DNA from: Trachythela sp. YZ-2020
Taxonomy: Eukaryota > Cnidaria > Anthozoa > Malacalcyonacea > Clavulariidae
Length of the DNA: 64,000 nucleotides
NCBI GenBank assembly: GCA_016169945.1
Contig: JADLSH010000390.1
Coordinates: 62,001-126,000, forward strand
Direction: 5' to 3'
In this document: in pieces, positions 25,766 to 37,400 of the stretch
Numbering within the stretch: the first letter of the stretch is position 1
How the letters are laid out: each line of letters begins with the position of its first letter
Notes under the pieces: generated by a model
What the model saw: the letters and a program-made list of their open reading frames with translations, nothing else
What the model was told of the DNA's origin: nothing
The model's database searches: none
Position numbers and translations under genes: made by a program

Positions 25766-26739
25766 GGCCGGCCGACTATAACTCATTTATAAGATTCCAT
25801 GTTTTTTTCATATTGCCCTTATTTAGTTCAAGGTTATTCTTATAGTAAGCTTGCTTAGCTTTTTGTATATCATTATTAATGTGATTTCGGGCTTGTCGAT
25901 ATTGTTGCCAGACTTCAGGATCATTGGATCTAATAGCTTTCTTTTTTAGGTAGTCTCGGTTAAAAATCTGATGTCTTATATCCTTTGTGACCCAAGGGGA
26001 TTTTCTATTTCTAATTCTCCTGGATCTTCGTGGTGCGTGCTTGTCGATAGTTTCCATCAACATTTTTTTCCAGACATCCCACATTTCGTTAGGGTCCTGG
26101 GAGCAATAGATACTATCCCAATGATTTAGTTTAAGATCACTTAGAAACGATTCTCTGTTAAAGTACTTCATCGTTCTAGCATCTATTGTTCTAGGACCCC
26201 CTCGTATATAGTGAGTCTTACGTATCATATACACTAACGAATGGTCGCTAATAGATAAGTGTATGACACCAGATTTCACAATATTAACAGGTGTGTTAGT
26301 AAGACATAAATCAATCAGAGTACTAGATGTGGCAGTAACCCTTGTTGGTTCGTTTATTAACTGTTCCACATCGTATATGTCCAAAATATCTTTTACTTTA
26401 TGCCTGCTTGCATGGTGACTCGGTTGTTGACATAAAGTCGACATTCAAAGGCTAGTCCCTAGTCCGATGTTCTCGCCCTCTATTTATCTCTGTGATTGTT
26501 AAAAAAAGCTGGAAACGCCGAAGTGGAATACCGTTCGTTCCAAATGGCTTCAAAAAACACCGAAAAACTGGAAAAAGTTTCCAATAAGAGTGAGAACATG
26601 AAAGAAAAGCACACGGCTAAATCGCCCTGAATTTATTGCGTATCGTTTGATCGGTCGCGTCGCAAGTCAACGCAAGTCAAAACAAGTTTACTTGCGATGA
26701 CTTGCGTTCTCGTTTGACCGGGCCTTAAAGTTTGGTTGT

Positions 26740-27865
26740 TCCAGTCTCGTACCAATACCACGCAAATCATACTTGACTAATTTAGGTTTAAAAAATTAAT
26801 TAATATAGGTCGGTCCTAGATTGTTCACTGATTTATAGACTAAAACCAATGCTTGAATAGATCTCCGTTCAGAAAGCGGTCTAATTTTAGCATAATTTTG
26901 AAGTATGTGGTCATATGTCAATGACTTGGACAAACCCAAAACAGTTCTCACTTCTCAGTATATAATAATTAGTGTCTTCCAGTTTCTTTACTTCAACTTT
27001 TCCAAACCCAAGTAGAAGTGGGCCACAATATTCTAAATGGGGAAGAATGTAAGCTTTGTAGAGCCGTATCATTACTTCCTTGGGGATAAATCTTCGTAAC
27101 CTGCGCAGGACAGATGCCTTAATTAGCACATGCCTTCTTTATCTGCTCTGCAATATGAGCTTTGAATTTCAGTCTCCTATCGAATGTGACCCCAAGAATC
27201 TTCAAAGTGTCAGTTAAGATATCAGAATCATCCAGTTTAATATTATATTCATACGCCGACGGGCCAATCGCCATAGCTTGCGTTTTTGTATCATTAATCT
27301 TCAAATAATTGCTTTCAAACCTGGAATACTCTAGCCAGTCTAGGACAATTGGAGAGATATCGGAAGCATACTCTGTCGTATCATCTGCATAGACAGTGAA
27401 GTATTAGAGACGCTGTAATTCAGGTCATTGATATAAATGTTAAACAACAATGGGCCTAAAAGCTAGAGAGGCTTGAGGCACCCCGGTCTTCACGACTCGC
27501 CACTCAGAGTATACATTGTCAAGTCTAACTCGTTGTCGTCTCCCAACTTCAGAGAAACCATATGCTTTTAACTTAATAGCAAGCAAGAGACCGTGGCAGA
27601 CACAGTCAAATGTCTTAAGGCTCTTTTCCACTCGTCGCAAAAACCAACTCGCAAGCTCGCTGCGAGTACTTTCATCCAATCACAATGCTCGACAGTTTAT
27701 TTTTTAAAATTACATGCAAGAACTCGCAGCGACTGAGTTTACGAGTTGGTAAAAGAGCCTTAACTCAGGTCAACAGCAACTGCCGCCACGGCTTCACGAT
27801 TATCTAGGCTTCTCCGCCAATCTTCTGTCATTTTCAAAAGTGTTGTCCAACAAGAATGACCTTTA
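26740..27865 (-). mobile_element. Degenerate non-LTR retrotransposon RT fragment
   Basis: Minus-strand pieces: around 27790 EAVAAVAVDLS and at 27610-27440 KTFDCVCHGLLL, KLKAYGFSE, RVRLDNVYSEW and GVPQAS; at 27304-27119 SAYEYNIKLDDS and LGVTFDRRLKF; at 27129-26911 MIRLYKAYILPHLEYCGPLL. The order fits RT palm to thumb to C-terminus. The frame is broken several times, and a 141-bp TTAA element is inserted between DLS and KTFDC. The catalytic ADD region (about 27380-27420) is degraded. Confidence 0.75.
27619..27759. mobile_element. TTAA-type short inverted-repeat element, 141 bp
   Basis: The ends (GGCTCTTTTCCACTCG and, inverted, CGAGTTGGTAAAAGAGCC) are flanked by TTAA at 27615-27618 and 27760-27763. 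It interrupts an RT remnant between two adjacent conserved residues of the palm motif. It is non-coding. Confidence 0.82.
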
Positions 27866-28381
27866 AGGTAGCCAGAAATGTTAGGCGATAAGATAGAATT
27901 GAATGTGCCATAAAAGTGGTAACCGTTTTCCGCGCGTAATACAAAAATATAGAAAATTTACCAACTTCACAGCGCTATATTTTCCACATTTTACGACATT
28001 TCGCAACCAAACCTTGCAATTTTGCTAAACTTAGGATGCTCTTTCCAGCTGTACTGATATAATTTCCTAGTTCAAAAGTTAGTCTAATAGGGGAATGGTC
28101 CATTATGGCCCGGAAAAAGGACTGATATCTGTATGTGGAGGCTAGAGAAACACGAGACCGGACGAATTCGGAACTGTACGCAAATTCTCCCAGTCCCACT
28201 TATTCACACGGGAATTCGTACGGTTAGCTGTGCTTCGCCGGTTCCATGCGTTCCGTGTCTAAAGCATGAAAAATCAATCCATCCGGTTGCACGGCAGGGG
28301 GTAAAACCAGAGGGGTAAACGTTGCCGGTTATTAGACCCCGGAAGTGTGAAAACGTCATTGGAAAAAGTCCGGCAAGACAA

Positions 28382-28408
28382 GATGGCGAAGTCTGGAGTT
28401 GTGATGTA
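28382..28408 (+). promoter_or_regulatory. Possible upstream ORF and AAGATGGCG motif before the DOCK start
   Basis: AAGATGGCG at 28379-28387 resembles the YY1-type initiator motif common in animal promoters and supplies an ATG for an 8-codon frame ending in TAA at 28406. It is out of frame with the DOCK start at 28438. If transcription starts upstream, it would be a short uORF. Transcription start data are not available here. Confidence 0.3.
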
Positions 28409-28437
28409 ATTATAATACGTGACCATATATGAACAAA

Positions 28438-31400
28438 ATGTCTGATTTAAAACCAGGTCGAAGTCACAAGAAAGACAGAGACAGTATAAGTGGCTCTCCA
28501 AATACGGCTGCTTTAAGAAAGATTATAACTACAGACGTTGATGTTCTGCAATTTAAATCTTTCCCGGTAAATGTCTATTACAGTCTTTTATTTATTAGTT
28601 TTGAAGACCACTCTATAAAGTTCTAGTATTCGCCAGGGAAATACTATCAGCTTCACAGCAAAGGCAATTATTCTCCGTAGTTCATTCCTGTTTAACAATA
28701 CTGGTAATATCTAAATCTGTCGCATTACGCGGTTATTATCTCAGATTAGCGATTGCTCAAGGCAATCGTTCAGCCCGAACTGAGGTAGAGAACTGAGGCG
28801 ACAATTTGATTCGAAATTCCTATTAAGTTCAATTAGAAGTCCACGAATTAATTTGTTTTTGTTGTATAATTGTTGCTACATTTGTTTATTAAAGGATGAA
28901 GTTCTTAAACGTTGTGATATAATAATATATGGACATTAAAAGACCATTCTACAAACTTGTGTAAACAATATGGGTTATTCATATCCGATCTTCTGACATC
29001 ATTTTGTTCGAATCGCAAATTGCAACTTCATGCTAGAATAAGTTTTGTTCTTTCAGGAACTTATCCAAGGCATTCAGCCAATTCAATATGAAAAAGAGTT
29101 AGCTGCAAAGAAATTATTAATAAATGGTGATCCACATCAGAACTTACTCAAAATACCTGAAGATAATCTGGTAGGCATCAGGATTTAATATGCTATTTAT
29201 TTATTTACTGTTTGTTTGCTAACTTTGACTTGCTCTCCGTTGCCGTTGGGTCTGGCATTTAACATCCTTTATAGCAACAAAGTTTCTTTTAAATTTTCAC
29301 AGTTTTATTACGTATTCGAATCCTTGAATAGCCTTTGCTAATTGTTCTAATAAATATGCAAGCTGCTTGTTTTGAATTTGAATGGACAACAATCAAACAA
29401 TGCCCTTAGCGTCTTAACATTTGTAAATGACGCATCATATTGTACGATCAGAAGGCTAGATAGTTTTGTCAAATTTCTATTCAAGTGTATAAATGTCAGC
29501 TCTAACTTTTGAATCTCTTACAATGTAATGACTTAAATATATAAGTATATAACATGGCTTTTACAAGTGTTCTGTAATCTGAGCCACTGTGTCAATTTTG
29601 ACAAGCCCTCGAATTATGTAAACAAAGCTCACATGTGACTTTCTCAGCACTTAATCTTTTCACTTTCTGTCAATAAATTGTGGTCAATAAAACCCAGTTG
29701 ACAACTTTATGCATATTTCTCATTTTGGCATAATTAATATTTGATGAAAATGACAAATGTGATCATGGCTTTGTTTCAAGTGATCTGAGTAGAAAATACT
29801 CAGTTTTATGAATCTGGAATGGAAAATACTGCAGTACAAGTAAGCTTTTAATGTAATAATATAGAAAGTAGATTTTCAAGGGTGATTAAGGAATGATTGT
29901 ATAAGCTTGTGTTTAGTTAGGGTTTATTGAAAAGCCTCAGACATGACTCAGACAAAACATTATTACTCTGTTTCAAAACAATGTTTCCAGTTTAACTTGC
30001 ATAAAGGTTTTCATATATTCTATTTAGGTGACATTTTCAGAGAGTTATATGTAAAATAAAATAAAATAGCAACATTATAGAAGTGTACAAAACTTTGTTT
30101 GTGTATATATTTTCATTGCTTTGAATGAAAATAGCTTTATCTAAATAAATGCAGTTAGTAAGTCATTTAATACCACAATACACATCAGTGGTTTGCTAAA
30201 TGAAATTATAGAATATATGACCTGTGAAAACATTTCATATCATTTTGTTACTACTATATAATGATATATACATAGATAGATATAGGTAAGGTAATTTATA
30301 TATTTTTATATATCTTAGAAGTTTATACTGTCTATACTTTAACAGCATTGTAGAAATTGGTGACAAATGTCTCCATGACATATTATAAATGCTACACCTT
30401 GTTATAATTAGCATGGCTACAGGAAAACAAAATCAAGTACATCTTGCATAGTTGCAGAATGTTTTACAGACCAAGAATTAAGAAAGCCTTATATATAAAC
30501 TCAGTCCTAGCCAAGGGTGACTTCACCTCAAAATGTTATCTACAACATTCAGACCAAAATTCTTCTCACAATTCTGGGAAGTCTAAAAAAGAGGGTTTTT
30601 TTCATTGACAGAAACTGCTAGAAAACTTTTAAGGAAGCATTCTAAAGTGAAATTAAAAGTCTTTTATCATGAGGCATTGAACTTATCCTGAGAATTTACA
30701 AGATGTTTTTTTCTGCATCTCACTCGATTGAAATTGATGTAGAAGGTTTAGGTGGATGGATATTTCAAGTGAAATATTATATACAATATTTTAGACCTGA
30801 ATGGGAACGGCTGCGAAAAAATTACATATATATATATACATGAACTTGTGGTTAACGCTGGCAACTGGACTATGTAGCTCTGTGGTCAGAGCGCTGCACC
30901 GGAATCGCAGGGCCGCAGGTTCAATTCCTGTCAGAGGACTTAGAGTTATCCTGAGAATCGTCAACGGCGTGGAGGGATCGAAAGGTTGCAAAAGTCTTAG
31001 GGTTTTGAAACAATCATTCCTGCATTCTATTGAGACTACCCTTAGCCCCAAATAATATACATTCAAAATTGTGTACACTGGTTGCAATGTTAATGACATT
31101 GCCGCTTCTGGGTGGCTATTGCACTGTCAAGATATATAATGTAGTGGGGCTCAAACATTAAGCCCCATCTTTTCAGTTTTATACTCTATTTTAGTTTGCC
31201 TTTTAGTTTTATTCTGTCCAAAAGTAATTTGTTAAGTTTTAATATATATTTGGTTCAGGACTTTTCTGTTCAGTTTTTAACAAACATTTTGTTAGTAATG
31301 CTCATTTTGACATTTCTCTATTTCCCTCCTCCATTATGTCATGTTCTGCATACTATACTGTGCCTGTGGGATGACACAGAACTAATAAGATTGAGCTTTT

Positions 31401-34400
31401 CAGCCTATTATATATGTTTTGATATTACACACCTTGTAAGCTACTGTATCAGCTCATACATTGTACACGACTACCTGTAGATCTCACTGTACCATTTGTA
31501 CATTTTAATTGGAATGTTTTCTTTATTCTTTTTCTAGATAGTGAATATTCCTCTTGATATTCGAACAGAATATAGCAGTGTGCCAAGTAATGGCAAATCT
31601 GAAGCACAAAGATTATTTGTGAAGGAGGTAAATATTGCACAATAGCATTGGAACCAGTGACAAATTGGGTGGACAGATCATGTTATAATGAATCTGTTAA
31701 CCTCCTATCCCCTTTGTTGAATATCCACCAGGAGGTAAACCTTTTTCTGCAACATAAAATTCACTCTAGATGTGCTTTACCTGCATACAAGACTTTACAA
31801 GTAGATCTCTGCAATATGTCCTCTCTGCAATATTTTTTCCTGCTAATTAAAGATTGTCATAGAGTAAATCCTCTATTTACAGTAGCCACCCTCTGAAATA
31901 AGCCCCCCCCCCTTTAAAGCTCCCCTTCCCCTCCACAACAGAGAAACATATGTGTACTGCTTAGATTTACCAACTGGAGTGGAGTTCACACCAAGCTCCA
32001 ACACAAGCTCCCACTCTTTAATAACCCTCCTCTCTAATAAGCTCTCCCTCTCCAATAAGCCCCCCCCTATCCAATAAGCCCCCTCTCAAAGGTGCCTGAA
32101 ACAAATAAGCCCTCCTTGGAGGGGCTTAATAGAGGATTTACAGGATATGTTGTTTCTATATACTTTTTTCTTCCAATGTGATTTGACAAGTGGTTATTTG
32201 CTTAATTGCTTGTAATTTTCTTTGTTGGTTGTATAAAACTCTAAGTACAAAACTAGTACTTTTCAACTACCCGTTTTGATTTCGATTGATTGACTTGCGC
32301 AACTACTTCTTGTACAACTGTGCGGCTCCTGATGTCAGTTTTTGGAATACTTCACGTCAGCAGAATATAGTTTACACAAAAATGAGTCAAAAGTATTAAA
32401 CAACCTTAAAACCTTAATTTAAATACAATCCATGCAAACTTTAATCCTAACTCTTAATCCTAATAGTAACCCCTAACCTTAATCCTAACCCTTGTGACGT
32501 CATTTTGAGATAGTAGCACGAAAAGTCACTCCAAAATTCAAGATGCGCCGATGACAGGCAAATCCAACTTGCACCTAAACTACTGATGTGCAATTTCTAA
32601 GTTTTAATTCTTTCAAAATGTACTTGTTGCCTGCGAACACACTGAGCAGCGATGGCCCAAAATACGATACCATACAGATAATTATTAACGCATTAGCAGT
32701 CACGTGAAATTGCCAATACTTCAGCCAAACCTTTCGCATGGGAATGTCGTAAATGTGAATTTGAATGAGCACTGAAATCAAGTTGAATACAAAATCTATG
32801 GTCAAGCTTATAGCTATCCTGGTCAAAGAACTTCTTATAATATGCCACGGTGCAGTATCGTAGTTCATTACAAGATAACAGGCTAAATACGCTTGACTTA
32901 AGATGATTGTAGTGTACTCGAATAAGATATTCTGAATTTCAAGATCTGCGTTGAATCGACGAATACGCGGCGAATTCAAAGGTTTCACTTCAAGTCTTGG
33001 CCCACAGCAAGTTCTGTTGAGACATTTAATGAAAATCTTCCCGGGCACATTTTTATACGAAAGCCAAGCGTTGCTTTACTCAGAACATTTGAGACTCCAT
33101 GTAACAGTGATAAACCAATGAAAAGCCAGCTATTTTGAAAACCGGACTGCATAGTTCGATACAGTACAATCGAAGCCCCGCCTAGGAAATAACACAATAC
33201 AAAGGCACGATCAGGGGTAACAATCTCCGAACTCTTTCTGAGAACTAAGTATTTTGCAGTTGCAGTTATAGGCAAAATTATTCCTGGCGTGAGTGCGGCG
33301 ATTATGGGTTTTTTTACTTTGTCTTCTGTTTTCTTAAAATATTTGATGATAATAAAGCCGTAGATATAAGCAACAAAGCAGGAACCCAGGAAAGCGAACG
33401 AAAGGATGAAAAAAATATGGAACAAACTGTAGGATGTTGACGGGTTGACTTTCTTGAATTTACGAGCAACTAGGTAAGCACCACAGAGAATGGAAAAGAT
33501 AAATAAAGCGTATACGGGTAACCTAAAAAAAGAATTAAAGTCATGAATCATTATGTGTTAGTCGGTGTGCTCGTCAGCCAGTTTTGGTGGTCTTTCAGTC
33601 AATGTATGGACGGTCAGTCGTTTAGTCAGTAACAATTTGAGTTGTTTGTTCGTTCAGTCTGTTAGGAAGGTGGTCGGTCCGTTATTCCGTCATCTGGAAT
33701 TCCCACCAGACCCAGAGGTTGTCGATCAGTCAGTCCGATGTTTGATGAACCACTGTTTGTTTATAGTCGATCCACAAAAACAACGAATTGATGTATATTT
33801 CAATTGGGAATCCCACTAGCCTATATCGGTAAAACGTTAGTCGAAGTCGATAACACGATGATTGAAGTCGGTTTTGTTTCATCGAAGTCGAAAGGAAGTG
33901 CAAAAATAATATAGAGGAAACGGAAGTTGCTAGGATGAAACCAGAAATACGAGTTTACTACCTGGGGACAGAGTTCCGTAGGTATTAAAACCCACTGAGC
34001 TATCAGCCATGGCAGAACCCCAACATTTCCCGCGCTTCAGCCTTTCGTGTCACGCTGACGAAATTTCCTGCCAAGGCGATATACGTTACCATAATTAACC
34101 CAAAATACCCACAAATGACCTATTTTAGGTGCATGCCTGAAATTAGGGATTTCAGGCTAGACATCCGGGGTAACTTTAAATTACGAGGTGTCAGTGAAAT
34201 GACAGCAAACTATTAAGCAAACTAGATTTTACCAAAAAAGTACTAAATTTCTCTAATTTCTATAAAATTTTATTTTACCAAAACTTTGTCAAAATTTACC
34301 AAATTTTACCAAAAGTAAATTAATTTACCAAATCTGGTCACACTGTTTCAACAGTATTCGTGAGGATAATTCACCCCTCCTGTCATCTAGCCCACGCGGT

Positions 34401-37400
34401 GTTTTCGTGAAGATTGCGCTTGATTTTCAAATTACTTTGAACATTATATTTTTTATTCATGTTTATTAAACGTTTGGGGTAGTAAACTCAAACGGTTTGG
34501 AAGCTCTGTGTTTAATATTTCGATTGGAACATTTGTACAATCGAGTATTTTTGGATACTGTAGTCTAAATACATTTGAAGACGAAAAAGTGTGATAAATC
34601 GAGAAGAGAAGCGGCGAGATATGCACTAGCGCGATAATTGAGCAAACATCACTTCTACAATATCGAAGATAAAGTACAATGCAATACTTCAAAACCTGAA
34701 GTCTTTTATTCTTTAGTCAACTATCGTTATGTTCAACCATAACTTGTGGATAATGTGTGCGGACCTCTGTGATAAAAAGCAAATATACTGGCAAAATATG
34801 GTTGAAATCGTCCCGGATTCGGGTTTTGGCACTTATGCCAGCCATGTTGTCCGTCATGGTCATTTTACCCTAAAACAGTTGAGTTTATCTGTCCTAAATG
34901 AAATGCATACAAACTCATATACAGATCCTAGACTATTAAGGTTTTACTGTGGCGCTTCGGTGGCGCAGTCGTCAGAGCAAACGCCTTTCACCTCTGAGTC
35001 TTGAGTTCGATTCTCGCTGAGGACTATGCTCATCACACTCATGTGAAAATAGTAAGTCAACGCTCTGCCGAAAGTCGTGGGTTTTCTCCGGGCACTCCGG
35101 TTTCCTCCCACAGGGAAAGTTGACTGGGTGGGTTAGGATATACAGATTAGGAACTCTCTCCTCCGCAGAGGCTTTTACAGGCGCGCGAGTGAAGGAAGAG
35201 GAATGTAGCGGTTTCTTCTTACATTACCGTTTAGCGCATTTTATTTATTACCATCTAGCGTATTACCATCTAGCGTATAGAGCGCTGAGGTTATCGAAAG
35301 CCTCTGCGGAGGAGGGAGGATTAGGAAAGTAATATCACAATTGTTGTAAAAATAGATAATGTAGGCTACGTACATAATATAGGTCAGCGAGATACTTGAT
35401 GTAATCGGTCACTGAAAAGCCCCAACGGGGAGTGAGCTGAATAATGTATGTATGTATACTAGATTACTATAAGCAGTATAATTAACCAATAGATCTATAT
35501 TCGTGAGCGTAACACGAAATGATGAAGTGCGGGAAATGTTCGGGTTCTGCCTGCTCTGTCCCTGGACCCCAGGTAGTAAACTCGTATTTCCGGTTTCATC
35601 CTAGCAACTTCCATTTCCTCTCGAATATTATATTTGCATTATTCCTTTCGACTTCGATGGAACAAAATCGACTTCGATTATCGTGTTTTCGACTTCGATT
35701 ATCGTGTTTTCGACTTCGATTATCGTGTTTTCGACTTCGATTATCGTGTTTTCGACTTCGATTATCGTGTTTTCGACTTCGATTATCGTGTTTTTGACTT
35801 CGATAGCGTTTTTTTCGACTTCGATCCCAATATATTCGACTTCAAATGATACAATGTTCGACTACGATTTGAATATTCTCACTCGTATTTTTGTCCGCAA
35901 CGGAACGCCGTACTGGAGTGTTGGTGTCGCCCCTCTACACACGTAAAAAATCTCACATCCTGTCAACAACCTGTTCGCAATACACTCTTTTGATAATTAC
36001 GTCACAAATCTCTCCTTGGCCCGGGAGCCTCGTTCTCATGAATCATGAGCGAATAGCCTTTCGTCTCGATTCATGAGAGCGAGGCTCCCAGACCAAGGAA
36101 GTGTTTGTGACGTAATTATCGAAAGGGTGTATTAGCTTGTAGCCAGTGAACTATAATACATAGCCTGCGTGACATGGAAGGCTGACTCAGGGCGTAGTAA
36201 AACACAGGGTGTTTTACTACGCCCTGGCTGACTCAGTGAACTCCATAAATTTCTAATATCTGGAACGATAACATTCAATCATTCAGGCGGAAAAAAGTGA
36301 AGCCTAAATCCCAGTCCTTTTACGCGGTCCGTACGTCAGTTTCAGTCCCTCAAAAGTCAATTTTACGCGGTCCGTACGTCAGTTTCAGTCCCCCACAACT
36401 TATTTACTGCGCGGTCCGTACGTAAACTCTATTTTTGTGTTATTTTTTGGAAAAAAAACAACAGTTTTTTTGCAAATCGAAGTAGTTTCTACTTTGTAAC
36501 TGGCTAAAAAAGATTATAGAAGGAAAACTAGGAGGAAAACATATCTTTGTCACTGAGTGACTGAAGTAAGTTAGTTTTCTCAGTGTTTTTGTTCAAACAG
36601 CGAAAATATTTTGTTTTTTGTCAGTCGTATAAGCCGTATAAGCTAGTTTGTGCAAAAAGTTTATGAAAGCCATAAAAATATGGGATAAAATAAGTTATCG
36701 TGCAGGTTTTAACAGCTTTTCAAGTTTTTTTTCTATTTTCGTAACTTATTTTGAACTTTGGCCGTTGTGAAATCAATCACGTTTGATGGCGTAGGCACTG
36801 TTATTTTGGCTTCACTTTTCACCGCCTGTTATCGTTCCAGGTAACCAAATTGAGTTCACTGGGCTGACTCCAGCTCAAAAAGTGAAGCCAAACATGGCGG
36901 AAATTGAAGGAATTCTGGTGCGTCATTTTCAGTCCCCTACGCGCGCGGTCAAACTCTTTAATGGCAAAGGAGTGATGTTTAATGTTTTTAAAAATACAGC
37001 AAAGTTCAATGTAAAGTTTGAATTCTGTGTTTTGTTTTGGTGGGATTTAAATATTAAATTTGTTTAAAAAGACTGCGATATTTAACCTATATTTCTAGCT
37101 AGAAACCACAATTGAAGGTCACTTTAAAGAAATAATAAATAAAAATACAAAACAATATGAAATTGCATAGCTATCAATTTTTCATTGTATACACGAAAAA
37201 CTTATACTAAACACTAGCCTAAAATTATAGTTGAAAAGCAGTCGTACGTGACAAAAAAAACACAAATAAACAATATAATAAAGTGAATGAATTCAGAAAT
37301 GAGCAAAAACAACAACAACAAAAATGTAAGCATAATGAAAAATACAGATTTACTAAAAACAAAAAAACAAAAGTTTGAAATTTGTTGTAACGTTAGATTC

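Larger units (their letters stand above)
21786..26455 (-). mobile_element. Non-LTR retrotransposon (CR1/L2-like), interrupted by two other elements
   Basis: Read on the minus strand: 26444-25776 encodes the end of the AP endonuclease (STLIDLCLTN, SISDHSLVYM) and the linker to RT; 23948-22383 encodes RT (NYRPISILPCVAKI, FIDLKKAFDTIDH, GVPQGSSLGPLLF and catalytic FADD near 23085) and the C-terminal region (HFDYCCSVWDG); 22047-21885 continues the C-terminus (FQYSGAQLWNSLP). A 1.8-kb element (23947-25765) separates endonuclease and RT, and a 337-bp element (22048-22384) separates the C-terminal pieces. In both places the reading frame resumes once the insert and one target copy are removed. Frame breaks near 23185 and 22890 and a stop before the large insert show it is also decayed. 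The 3' end is a TATTG-like tail near 21786-21800. Confidence 0.88.
21543..26724. mobile_element. Terminal-inverted-repeat element split by a retrotransposon
   Basis: The left end (GGCCCGATCAAACGAGAACG) and right end are inverted copies of about 40 bp, flanked by TTAAA (21538-21542 and 26725-26729). The body next to each end (21543-21785 and about 26456-26724) is full of short repeats related to ACTTGCGATGACTTGCG. The middle is occupied by a minus-strand non-LTR retrotransposon. Removing that insertion leaves a non-coding element of about 0.5 kb. Confidence 0.8.
33834..35858. mobile_element. 2-kb element with about 200-bp inverted repeats and a terminal minisatellite
   Basis: The left arm (33834-34040) and right arm (35518-35725) are inverted copies containing GGAAGTTGCTAGGATGAAAC and CGAGTTTACTACCTGGGG. 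The left arm has about 35 extra bases. The outer part of the right arm extends into a 21-bp minisatellite, of which the left end has only one or two units. A SINE (34959-35458) sits in the centre. No transposase is encoded. It lies in the intron of the nested membrane-protein gene. Confidence 0.78.

Noticed and set aside
30861..30935. A genuine tRNA gene
   Set aside because: The A and B boxes are present but the acceptor stem does not pair, and the same head recurs within repeats; it is a SINE.
32430..32492. Interstitial telomere repeat
   Set aside because: The CCTAA units are irregular in length and interrupted, without a run of perfect TTAGGG-type repeats.
35519..35946. Three overlapping frames with repeated Phe-Arg-Leu or Phe-Asp-Tyr units
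   Set aside because: They arise from the 21-bp minisatellite, whose length is divisible by three.
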